From positions 1 to 64,000 of the forward strand of contig NCEU01000003.1 in assembly GCA_002280855.1 (NCBI GenBank): a stretch of DNA of 64,000 bases, given 5' to 3'. Positions 17,130 through 25,033 of this stretch are shown here, one piece after another. This stretch comes from Sphingomonadales bacterium 32-65-25. GTDB lineage: Bacteria; Pseudomonadota; Alphaproteobacteria; Sphingomonadales; Sphingomonadaceae. Position 1 is the stretch's first letter. Each line of letters begins with the position of its first letter. The notes under the pieces were generated by a model. That model was given only the letters and a program-made list of their open reading frames with translations, searched no databases and was not told the origin of the DNA. A program made the translations under genes and the position numbers.

Positions 17130-18433
17130 CCGCCATGCCCTTTCCCGGTTTCAACAGCGACACCATCGACGACATGCTGGTCAACCCGGCGGCCTTTGCT
17201 GATGAAAGCATCCACGATGCCTATACCACGCTGCGCCGGGATGATCCGGTGCACTGGACCCAGCCCACGGGCTTCCGCCCGTTCTGGTCGATCACCCGCC
17301 ATGCCGACATTGTCGCCATTTCCAAGGCCAATGATCGCTTCATCAACCGGGAACGCACCTATATCTCGCCGATCGAGGCCGAAGAGTGGGTGAAGAACAC
17401 CACCGGTGACACGCACCTGTTCCGCACGCTGGTCGATCTGGATGATCCGCTGCACATGAAGCTGCGCCGCATCACCCACACCTGGTTCATGCCGCAGAAC
17501 CTGAAGAAACTGGAACCGCGGATCGCCGCCATCGCCAAGGCGCACGTGGACCGGATGGTGTCGCTGGGCGGAAGCTGCGACTTCGTCAACGAAGTGTCGC
17601 TCTGGTATCCGCTGCGAGTGATCATGATGATCCTGGGCCTGCCGGAAGCCGACGAAGGCCGCATGCTGCAGATGACGCAGGAAATCTTTGGCCCGCAGGA
17701 TCCCGACGTGGTGGCGCGCAGCCGTATCCTCACGCAAGGCCTGGGCGGCCCGGAAGCCACCGGCAATCCGCAAGTTGATATCTTCGCGCTGGTGCAGCAG
17801 TTCTTCGCTTATTTCGGCGAGGTGATGCAGGATCGCCGTGCCAATCCGCGCGACGATCTGGCCACCGTGATCGCACAAGGCACGGTGGACGGCGAACCGA
17901 TCGGCATGCTGGAAGCCATCAGCTATTACGCCATCACCGTCACCGCCGGCCACGATACGACCAGCAGCACGGCATCGGGCGGGCTGCTGGCGTTGGCGCA
18001 GAATCCGGAGCAATTGGCCAAGCTGAAAGCCGATCCGTCGCTGATCCCGCAGGCGGTCGAGGAGATGTTGCGCTGGGCGACGCCGGTGAAGCATTTCATG
18101 CGCACCTGCACCGAAGATACGGTGGTGGGCGGCAAGACGATCAAGGCCGGCGACGGTGTGGCGCTTTTCTACTGGTCGGGCAACCGTGACGAGGCGGTGT
18201 TCGAGGAACCGTTCAGCTTCCGGGTGGACCGCGCCAACAACCCGCAGACCGCCTTTGGCAACGGCGTCCACCAGTGCCTGGGCCTGCACCTGGCGCGCAT
18301 GGAAATCCGGGCGCTGTTCGCCGAACTGCTGCCGCGGCTGGACGAGATCGAACTGGCCGGCGAGCCGAAACTGTCGGTCGCCAACTTCGTCTCCGGCCTG
18401 AAGGCCATGCCGATCCGGTATCGCATGCGATGA
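17126..18433 (+). CDS. Cytochrome P450 (class I bacterial type)
   Basis: A soluble 435-residue P450. Motifs: I-helix TAGHDTTSST (oxygen activation), K-helix ExxR in EEMLRW, and the haem-binding loop FGNGVHQCLG with the ligand Cys at residue 384. It would hydroxylate a hydrophobic substrate using electrons from ferredoxin. A [2Fe-2S] ferredoxin gene lies far away at 50505, with no reductase near. The operon partners (enoyl-CoA hydratase, thioesterase) suggest an acyl-CoA-linked substrate such as a terpenoid, sterol or fatty acid. The substrate is not predictable from sequence by eye. Confidence 0.93.
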   Translation: MTAMPFPGFNSDTIDDMLVNPAAFADESIHDAYTTLRRDDPVHWTQPTGFRPFWSITRHADIVAISKANDRFINRERTYISPIEAEEWVKNTTGDTHLFRTLVDLDDPLHMKLRRITHTWFMPQNLKKLEPRIAAIAKAHVDRMVSLGGSCDFVNEVSLWYPLRVIMMILGLPEADEGRMLQMTQEIFGPQDPDVVARSRILTQGLGGPEATGNPQVDIFALVQQFFAYFGEVMQDRRANPRDDLATVIAQGTVDGEPIGMLEAISYYAITVTAGHDTTSSTASGGLLALAQNPEQLAKLKADPSLIPQAVEEMLRWATPVKHFMRTCTEDTVVGGKTIKAGDGVALFYWSGNRDEAVFEEPFSFRVDRANNPQTAFGNGVHQCLGLHLARMEIRALFAELLPRLDEIELAGEPKLSVANFVSGLKAMPIRYRMR

Positions 18434-18867
18434 AGGATGATGCCCGGCGGCGCGAACCCGCTGCCTATCCGGCCAGCCAGACGCTGGAGACGCGCTTTGG
18501 CGACATGGACGTGAACGGACACCTCAACAACGTGGCCTTTGCCCGCCTGTTCGAAGAAACGCGCGTGCGCTTCAATCGCGCGGGGCCGGCCGCACCGGCC
18601 GTGGGCGAGCGCCGCTCCAGCTTTGTCGTGGCGCACGTGGCCATCGATTATCTGGCGGAAGGCAATTATCCGGCGCCGGTCACCGTTGGCTATGCCATTG
18701 CGCGGATCGGCAGCAGCAGCTTCACGGTCGCCATGGCGGCCTTTCAGGAAGGCCAGTGCATCGCGCTCTGCGACAGTGTGCTGGTGCACCGCGATCCCGA
18801 AACCGGCCCTGCACCAATTCCGCCGGCCTTGCGGGAACGACTTGAGGCGCTGCGGCTGAAGGGCTAG
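18430..18867 (+). CDS. Acyl-CoA thioesterase (4HBT hotdog)
   Basis: 145 residues. The active-site strand ETRFGDMDVNGHLNNVAFAR places Asp/His as in YbgC/FadM-type thioesterases. ATG 18430 overlaps the P450 stop (ATGA), so it is the third gene of the hydratase/P450 operon. It may release the free acid after oxidation of an acyl-CoA. It is a paralogue of the gene at 4544. Confidence 0.85.
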   Translation: MKDDARRREPAAYPASQTLETRFGDMDVNGHLNNVAFARLFEETRVRFNRAGPAAPAVGERRSSFVVAHVAIDYLAEGNYPAPVTVGYAIARIGSSSFTVAMAAFQEGQCIALCDSVLVHRDPETGPAPIPPALRERLEALRLKG

Positions 18868-18899
18868 AGGCTGCGCTTTCCCACAACCGGAGATTCACA

Positions 18900-19358
18900 A
18901 TGGCTGACGCGCCGACCACCCTTACCCTCTCGCTCGACAGCGGCGGCGATGTCGTCATCAAGCTGCGGTCCGACGTGGCCCCCGGCCATGTCGAGCGCAT
19001 CACCACGCTGGCGCGCCAGGGCTTTTACGACGGCGTCAAGTTCCACCGCGTCATCCCCGGCTTCATGGCCCAGGGCGGCTGCCCCAAGGGCACCGGCACC
19101 GGCGGCAGCGATCTGCCCGATCTGAAGGCCGAATTCAACGACGTGCCGCACGTGCGCGGCGTCTGCTCGATGGCGCGCACCAGCGCGCCGAACAGCGCCA
19201 ATAGCCAGTTCTTCATCTGCTTTGACGATGCCCGCTTCCTCGATCGCCAATACACGGTGTGGGGCGAAGTGACGTCCGGCATGGAATTCGTCGACGCGCT
19301 GCCCAAGGGCGAGCCGCCGCGCGCGCCGGGCAGCATCGTCAAGGCGACCGTGGCCTGA
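18900..19358 (+). CDS. Peptidyl-prolyl isomerase, cyclophilin type
   Basis: 152 residues without a signal peptide, so cytoplasmic. The cyclophilin active site is seen in FHRVIPGFMAQGG (catalytic Arg) and NSQFFICF. The Trp of the cyclosporin pocket is replaced, the protein reading RFLDRQYTVWGEV, as in many bacterial PpiB proteins. Followed by a strong bidirectional terminator. Confidence 0.93.
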   Translation: MADAPTTLTLSLDSGGDVVIKLRSDVAPGHVERITTLARQGFYDGVKFHRVIPGFMAQGGCPKGTGTGGSDLPDLKAEFNDVPHVRGVCSMARTSAPNSANSQFFICFDDARFLDRQYTVWGEVTSGMEFVDALPKGEPPRAPGSIVKATVA

Positions 19359-19383
19359 TCCACAGCGCCTGAAACGAAAAAAA

Positions 19384-19414
19384 CCCCCGCCAGGTCGCCC
19401 TGGCGGGGGTTTTT
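19384..19414. terminator. Bidirectional terminator between cyclophilin and helicase genes
   Basis: A perfect 11-bp stem (19384-19394 with 19399-19409) with a four-base loop is flanked by an A run on the left and a T run on the right. It serves both converging genes. Confidence 0.9.
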
Positions 19415-19427
19415 TCATGTCAGTCAA

Positions 19428-20870
19428 TCAACGACCGGCCGGCGAACGGCGCTGGCCGCTGTTGCGCTGGCCACCAAAGCCGCCACCCGGGCGACCCTGC
19501 GGACGGGCAGCATTGGCCGGGCGGCCAGGGCCACCTTCACGGCGCGCGCCATCACGGGCGGCATCGCGGCCACCATCGCGGCCACCTTCACGACGCGGCC
19601 CACGGCCATCGGCATGCACCACGGCGCGCGGATCGCGGCCACGGCCACCCGGGCTGCGGTTGAAATCACGCTCTTCGCGCGGCGGATCGGCGGCCGACGG
19701 GCTGGACTTGATCAGCTTGGCCGTCAGCCCCACCAGATCGCGGAAATTGGCCGGCAGCGCCTGCTGGTCGAGCTGCATGCGGATGGTGCGCTCGATATCC
19801 TTCAGGAACGCGCGTTCATCCGGCGCGCACAGGGCAATCGCCCGGCCTTCGCGGCCGGCACGCGCGGTGCGACCGATGCGGTGCACATATTGTTCCGGCA
19901 CGTTGGGCAGTTCATAGTTGAAGATATGGCTCACCGCCGGGATGTCGAGGCCGCGGGCCGCGATATCGGTCGCCACCAGCACCTTCACTTCGCCGGTGCG
20001 GAAGCCCGTGAGCGCGCGGGTGCGCTGGGCCTGGCTGCGGTTGCCGTGGATGGCTTCGGCCGCAATCTTGTGCGCCGAAAGCTGGCGCACAACGCGATCG
20101 GCGCCATGTTTGGTGCGGGTGAAAACGATGGCGCTGCCCACGTCCGGTTCGACCAGCAGATGCGCCAGCAGCGCCAGCTTTTCCGGCTGGGAGACATGGA
20201 TCACCGTCTGCACCACGCGCTCGGCGGTGGTGGCGGCCGGCTTCACGGCAACCTTGATGGGGTTCTTCAGGTAACGCTGGGCCATGTCTTCGATGGTCGG
20301 CGGCAATGTGGCGGAGAACAGCATTGACTGGCGCTGCTTCGGCAGCAGGCCGGTGATGCGCTTCAGATCATGCACGAAGCCCAGATCAAGCATCTGATCG
20401 CATTCATCAAGCACCAGCATTTCGACATGACCAAGGTCGCATGCGCCCTTCATCACCAGATCGAGCAGACGGCCCGGGGTGGCCACCAGCACATCAACAC
20501 CCGGGAACAGCGCGCGTTCCTGGCGACCGATCGGCACGCCGCCGAACACACAGGCCACCGACAGCTTCAGATAGCGGCCATAGGCGGTGAAGCTGGCGGC
20601 AATCTGCGCCGCCAGTTCGCGGGTGGGCGCCAGCACCAGCACGCGCGTCGAAAGCTTCAGGCGATGCTTGGGGTTGGCAGCCAGGCGGTTGAGGATCGGC
20701 AGCGCGAAGGCCGCTGTCTTGCCGGTGCCGGTCTGGGCAAGGCCCAGCACGTCGTTGCCAGCCAGCGCCGGCGGGATTGCCGCCTGCTGGATCGGCGTGG
20801 GGGTATCATAGCCCTTTTCGGCAATGGCGCGCGACAAGGGTTCCGCAAGAGCGAGATCAGAGAAATTCAT
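19428..20870 (-). CDS. DEAD-box-family RNA helicase with a DECD motif (RhlE-like)
   Basis: 480 residues: Q motif (PTPIQQAAIP), Walker A AQTGTGKTAAF, PTRELAAQI, TPGRLLDL, SAT (LFSATLPP), ARGLDIP and HRIGRTAR. Motif II reads LVLDECDQMLDLGF, so the usual DEAD is DECD. The catalytic Asp-Glu is kept. The C-terminal ~90 residues are rich in Arg and Gly, an RNA-binding tail typical of the RhlE group. It would unwind RNA duplexes in ribosome assembly or RNA decay, often at low temperature. The 5' leader contains two strong hairpins. Confidence 0.93.
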   Translation of the reverse strand: MNFSDLALAEPLSRAIAEKGYDTPTPIQQAAIPPALAGNDVLGLAQTGTGKTAAFALPILNRLAANPKHRLKLSTRVLVLAPTRELAAQIAASFTAYGRYLKLSVACVFGGVPIGRQERALFPGVDVLVATPGRLLDLVMKGACDLGHVEMLVLDECDQMLDLGFVHDLKRITGLLPKQRQSMLFSATLPPTIEDMAQRYLKNPIKVAVKPAATTAERVVQTVIHVSQPEKLALLAHLLVEPDVGSAIVFTRTKHGADRVVRQLSAHKIAAEAIHGNRSQAQRTRALTGFRTGEVKVLVATDIAARGLDIPAVSHIFNYELPNVPEQYVHRIGRTARAGREGRAIALCAPDERAFLKDIERTIRMQLDQQALPANFRDLVGLTAKLIKSSPSAADPPREERDFNRSPGGRGRDPRAVVHADGRGPRREGGRDGGRDAARDGARREGGPGRPANAARPQGRPGGGFGGQRNSGQRRSPAGR

Positions 20871-20924
20871 GAGGTTGTTGTTCCAACAATATCAGTCGCC
20901 CAGAAGGCACCATGCCAACCGGGA

Positions 20925-20956
20925 GGGCCGAAAGGCCCGGGGTTGCCTGGCAACCC
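20925..20956 (-). promoter_or_regulatory. Tandem hairpins in the helicase 5' leader
   Basis: Stem 20925-20929/20934-20938 (GGGCC with four-base loop) and stem 20940-20946/20950-20956 (GGGTTGC with three-base loop) are separated by one base and lie ~55 bases upstream of the helicase start. They might fold in the helicase mRNA leader or stop an upstream transcript. The rest of 20871-21118 shows no gene. Confidence 0.4.
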
Positions 20957-21118
20957 GCGTGATAAGGGAAGCAAGTTAGGGGGGTGGGGCCTTGGAGCCA
21001 GATGCTCCGATCACGCGCCCATCGAGTTGTGAGCGGCTTCTGAACGATCCCGGCCACAAAGTCAAATTTGCGCCGGCCCGGGCGGCAGGTTACCCTTGCT
21101 CGCAATGGGGGAATTGCC

Positions 21119-22354
21119 ATGAAACATCTGATCCTGACGGCGCTTTTTCTGGCCAGCAGCGCCACCGCGAGCCCACGCGCCCGCGATCTGGGCGTGCCCT
21201 TCGACGGCACACCGGGGCCCCTGAATGCCATCACCGATGTTGCCGGCGTCGAAGTCGGTTTCAAGACGCTGATATCGGGGGAAGGTGCGCGGGTGCGGGG
21301 CAAAGGCCCGGTGCGCACCGGGGTGACGGCGATTTTTCCGCGCGGCAAGACTGACCAACGCGGCGTGTTCGCCGGTTTCTTTGCTGGCAACGGCAATGGC
21401 GACATGACCGGCACCCACTGGGTGGAAGAAGGCGGCGTGCTGGAAACGCCAATCCTGATCACCGGCACCGGAAGCGTGGGCGTGGTGCGCGATGCGGCCT
21501 TCAAATGGCTGGCCGATCACCGCAAGGGCGCCTTCTGGTATCCGCTGGTCGCTGAAACCGCCGATGCCACCCTGCACGACATGTCCGGGCAGCATGTGAC
21601 CCAACAGGACACGCTGGATGCGTTGGACAGCGCCAAACCCGGCCCGGTGGCCGAAGGCAATGTGGGCGGTGGCACCGGCATGATGTGCAACGGCTTCAAG
21701 GGCGGCACCGGCACCGCATCGCGCAAGCTGACGGCTGTGGAGGGCGGCTATACCGTCGGCGTGCTGGTGCAATGCAATTATGGATCAGCGATGGGCCTGC
21801 GCATTGCCGGCATCAACGTGGCGCGCGAGATGAACCTGCAGGAATCCTGCGTGACGAAGCTGCTGCCCACCCCGCAGCAGCGCCGCGGCAAGACCGCCCC
21901 TGTGTGCGACCCGAAGAAACTGGCCCTGGCCGATGCGCCGCACGAAGAACATCGCGGCTCGATCATCATCGTCATCGCCACCGACGCGCCGCTCACGGCT
22001 GAGCAACTGAAGCGTTTGGCCCGGCGTGGCACTGCGGGCCTTGGCCGGCTGGGATCGATCCTGGCCGATGGTTCGGGCGATATCTTCATCGCCTTTTCCA
22101 CCGCCAATGCCGGGGTTGACGATGGCAACTGGCACGAAGCCGCCGACAAGCCGGCCACCATCGCCCGCCTGCCCAACGCCGCCATCAACCCGCTGTTCAC
22201 CGCCACCATCGAAGGGGTGGAAGAAGCCGTGATCAACGCCATGATCGCCGCGAAAACGATGACCGGCGCAGATTATTGGACGGTATCGGCGCTGCCACAC
22301 GACCAGTTGCAGGCTGTCCTGCGCCGCCACAACCTGCTGCTGCCGCCGAAATGA
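21119..22354 (+). CDS. P1/S58-family aminopeptidase (DmpA/BapA-like), exported
   Basis: 411 residues. An N-terminal signal (MKHLILTALFLASSATA) sends it to the periplasm or outside. The DmpA fold is an Ntn-type hydrolase that cleaves itself before a Ser or Thr; the glycine-rich GGGTGMMCNGFKGGTGTASR segment (residues ~182-201) contains the expected GTxS site. These enzymes remove N-terminal L-residues, D-residue esters or beta-amino acids. ATG 21119 has ggggg upstream. It ends 9 bases before the Pho-like sites of the T2SS operon and so probably is a separate unit. Confidence 0.88.
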   Translation: MKHLILTALFLASSATASPRARDLGVPFDGTPGPLNAITDVAGVEVGFKTLISGEGARVRGKGPVRTGVTAIFPRGKTDQRGVFAGFFAGNGNGDMTGTHWVEEGGVLETPILITGTGSVGVVRDAAFKWLADHRKGAFWYPLVAETADATLHDMSGQHVTQQDTLDALDSAKPGPVAEGNVGGGTGMMCNGFKGGTGTASRKLTAVEGGYTVGVLVQCNYGSAMGLRIAGINVAREMNLQESCVTKLLPTPQQRRGKTAPVCDPKKLALADAPHEEHRGSIIIVIATDAPLTAEQLKRLARRGTAGLGRLGSILADGSGDIFIAFSTANAGVDDGNWHEAADKPATIARLPNAAINPLFTATIEGVEEAVINAMIAAKTMTGADYWTVSALPHDQLQAVLRRHNLLLPPK

Positions 22355-22363
22355 GCCCAGCCG

Positions 22364-22392
22364 CTGTCACGCAGTTGTAACCCAACCGTCAC
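22364..22392 (+). promoter_or_regulatory. Pho-box-like site upstream of the T2SS operon
   Basis: Three half-sites start exactly 11 bases apart: CTGTCAC (22364), TTGTAAC (22375) and CCGTCAC (22386). The PhoB box is built from CTGTCAT/C heptamers spaced by four bases, so the pattern fits a one-and-a-half box. It lies 78 bases before the first T2SS gene. A matching eight-site array is at 33575. No confident -10 was found. Confidence 0.65.
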
Positions 22393-22469
22393 ACGCAGCC
22401 GATAGGGGCTGGCACACAAGGCGAATCCAGCTAGGCTGCGAGTGCCTGCGGAAAATCGCGTTTTGAAGG

Positions 22470-22952
22470 GTGCAGCCGCTGATCCGGACCGAGGACAAAC
22501 CGCTATGGCCGGCCCGTTTGCTGGGCATGGCCGAACTGGCTGGCTGGGTGCTGGCCGGCTTGGCAGCGGCGCGTCTGGTCTGGTTGGCAATCACGCCGGC
22601 GGGGCCGCTGGGCACGCCGCACGTGGCGCTGCCGACTGGCCCGGTTGTGGTGGCGGTGGACCCCTTTTTTCCGGCTGGGCCGGCCGCAGCAGATACGGTC
22701 TCCAGCCTCGATCTGGTGTTGCTCGGCACCCGCGTTGATGCCGCATCGGGCCGGGGATCGGCGATCCTGGCCACGCCCGACGGCCAACAGAAGAGCGTGG
22801 GCGTGGGCGAAGAGATCATGCCCGGCGTGCGGCTGGCGGCGGTCGAATTTGAGTCCGTGACGCTGGATCGCGGCGGCGCGCGTGAACAATTGTATATCGA
22901 TCAATCGGGCAGCGCCGCTGATGCGGCACCGCCCCGGCAGGACAAGAAATGA
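22470..22952 (+). CDS. GspC-like inner-membrane protein without PDZ domain
   Basis: 160 residues: short cytoplasmic N-terminus, one membrane helix (MAELAGWVLAGLAAARLVWL), a Pro-rich spacer and a periplasmic homology-region-like domain (about residues 73-145, LDLVLLGTRVDAASGRGSAI to SVTLDRGGAREQL). GspC links the inner-membrane platform to the secretin. Here the protein ends without the usual PDZ or coiled-coil end, and a second GspC-like gene with a PDZ lies at the far end of the operon. GTG start at 22470. The stop overlaps gspD by four bases. Confidence 0.75.
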   Translation: MQPLIRTEDKPLWPARLLGMAELAGWVLAGLAAARLVWLAITPAGPLGTPHVALPTGPVVVAVDPFFPAGPAAADTVSSLDLVLLGTRVDAASGRGSAILATPDGQQKSVGVGEEIMPGVRLAAVEFESVTLDRGGAREQLYIDQSGSAADAAPPRQDKK

Positions 22953-25033
22953 CCCGCAAATTCGCCCCTGCCCTTGCTGCATTGCTCCTTGTCGCCGCCC
23001 CGGTGCTGGCGCAGCAGACAGTCAATCTGCGCGATGCCGATGTGCGCGCCTTCATCCAGGATGTGTCGCGCGCCACGGGGCGCACCTTCATCATCGATCC
23101 GCGCGTGCAGGGGAAAGTCTCGGTCGTTTCCGAACGGCCGCTCGATCAGGCCGGCTATTTCGAACTGTTCCTGTCCACGCTGCGCGCCAACGGCCTTGTC
23201 GTCACCCCGGCCGCCGGGGGCGCCTTCCGGGTCGCGCCGGCCGATGGTGCTGCCACCCAACCCTCGGCGGGCCAGGGGCGTGACCGGTTCGAGACCGCCG
23301 TGCTCAACCTGAATTTCATCGACGCCGCCTCCGCCATCGAGACGCTGCGCCCGCTGGTGTCCCGCGAAGGCCAGGTGACGGCCAATCGCGCCGGCAATGC
23401 GGTGATCGTTGCCGATTATGCCGATAATGTTGCCCGCGTGCGCCAGCTTGCGCGCCAGATCGATCAGGATCGGGCGGCAGTGCGCGTGGTCGCCCTGAAA
23501 CACGCCGGTGCGCGCGAGATTGCCACCAGTCTCGCCCAGATTGCGCAAGGCAGCGCTGAAGGCCGCGGCTGGCAGGTGGCGCCAGTGGATGCCAGCAACA
23601 GTCTGGTGCTGCGCGGCGATCCCGCCACTTTGGCCAAGCTCGCCCGCACCGTCGCCGATCTCGATCAGGCGGCCGCCGCCGGCAGCGATGTGCGGGTGTT
23701 TTTCCTGAACCATGCCGATGCCGAAAAACTGGTGCCGGTGTTGCAGCAACTGGTCGGCCAGCCGGTCAGCCCCGCCAGCCAGTCCGCGCCGCAGACGCAG
23801 CCGACGCAAAGCGCCTTCGGCAACGCCAATGCCGCCGCGCAGGGCCAGCAGCCCGCCGCCTCTGCCCCATTGCCCGCGCCACCAACGGGCGGCAGCCTTG
23901 GCACCAGCGGATTTGTGCCCGGCGCCAGCATCGGCCGCGGCCAGGCAGTGATCGCGCGGTACGAAGGCGCCAATGCCATCGTCATCGCTGCGCCCGCCGA
24001 TGTGCAGCGCCGGCTGGGCGAGGTGATCCGCCAGCTCGACGTGCGCCGCGAACAGGTGCTGGTGGAAGCCATCATCGTGGAAATCAGCGACATCGCCGCC
24101 CAGCGGCTGGGGGTGCAGTTCCTGCTATCCGGCACCGGCGGCAGCAACATCCCCTTCTCCGTTACCAACTACAGCAACGCCGCGCCCAACCTGCTGGCGG
24201 TGGCTGGCGCCATTGCGGCGGAAAAGCGCTATGGTCAGGACAATTCCACCACGGTTGCCTTGCGCAATGCCGCGGTGAACAGCCTGCTCAATGCCAATGG
24301 CGGCCAGTTTGGCTTTGGCGGCAATCTGGGCAGCAACGCGGTGTTCGGCTTCGTCGTCAATGCGGTAAAGGCCGATACCGCATCCAACGTGCTGTCAACG
24401 CCTTCGGTGATGACGCTGGACAACGCTCAGGCCCGCATCCTTGTCGGCCAGAACGTGCCGCTCGCCACCGGCCAGGCGCTTTCGAACAATTTCGACAATG
24501 CGTTTCGCACCGTGCAGCGTCAGGACATCGGCATCGCCCTTGACGTGCGGCCGCAGATCAACGCCGGCGGCACCATCAAGCTGACCTTGCGGCAGGAGGT
24601 GAGCAGCATCGCCACCTCCATCGTGACCCAGAATATTCCGGACATCATCCTCAACAAGCGCGAGATCAACACCACGGTGACGGTGGACGATGGCCAGATC
24701 ATCGCGCTGGGCGGCCTGATCGACGAGAATGAGCGCCGCGCCATCGAGAAGGTGCCGCTGCTGGGCGACATTCCCTTCCTCGGCAATCTGTTCCGCTCCC
24801 GATCGCGCGACCGCACCAAGACCAACTTGATGGTGTTCATCCGCCCGACCATCATCAGAAACGCCGAAGACTCCGCCAAGCTGACCGGCGACCGCTACCA
24901 ATATGTGCGTGCCGAACAGGCCCGCCGCGAAGCCACGGCTGATCCCAGTATCGATGCACTGGTGCGCGATTATCTGAAAGCGCCCATCCCGGGCGCCCCC
25001 ACTGCTGCTCCGCCTGCCCCGCCCAAACCATGA
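22949..25033 (+). CDS. gspD: Type II secretion secretin GspD
   Basis: Forms the outer-membrane channel of the T2SS. 694 residues: signal peptide ending at APVLAQ (residue ~22), N0 domain (TVNLRDADVRAFIQDVSRATG), N1-N3 ring-building domains (to ~340, broken by a Gln/Ala/Pro-rich loop at ~270-320), and the secretin core (QVLVEAIIVEISD, VLSTPSVMTLDN, IALGGLIDENER, TNLMVFIRPTII). A short Pro/Ala-rich tail follows, so pilotin dependence is not evident. It overlaps the genes on both sides by four bases. Confidence 0.96.
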   Translation: MTRKFAPALAALLLVAAPVLAQQTVNLRDADVRAFIQDVSRATGRTFIIDPRVQGKVSVVSERPLDQAGYFELFLSTLRANGLVVTPAAGGAFRVAPADGAATQPSAGQGRDRFETAVLNLNFIDAASAIETLRPLVSREGQVTANRAGNAVIVADYADNVARVRQLARQIDQDRAAVRVVALKHAGAREIATSLAQIAQGSAEGRGWQVAPVDASNSLVLRGDPATLAKLARTVADLDQAAAAGSDVRVFFLNHADAEKLVPVLQQLVGQPVSPASQSAPQTQPTQSAFGNANAAAQGQQPAASAPLPAPPTGGSLGTSGFVPGASIGRGQAVIARYEGANAIVIAAPADVQRRLGEVIRQLDVRREQVLVEAIIVEISDIAAQRLGVQFLLSGTGGSNIPFSVTNYSNAAPNLLAVAGAIAAEKRYGQDNSTTVALRNAAVNSLLNANGGQFGFGGNLGSNAVFGFVVNAVKADTASNVLSTPSVMTLDNAQARILVGQNVPLATGQALSNNFDNAFRTVQRQDIGIALDVRPQINAGGTIKLTLRQEVSSIATSIVTQNIPDIILNKREINTTVTVDDGQIIALGGLIDENERRAIEKVPLLGDIPFLGNLFRSRSRDRTKTNLMVFIRPTIIRNAEDSAKLTGDRYQYVRAEQARREATADPSIDALVRDYLKAPIPGAPTAAPPAPPKP

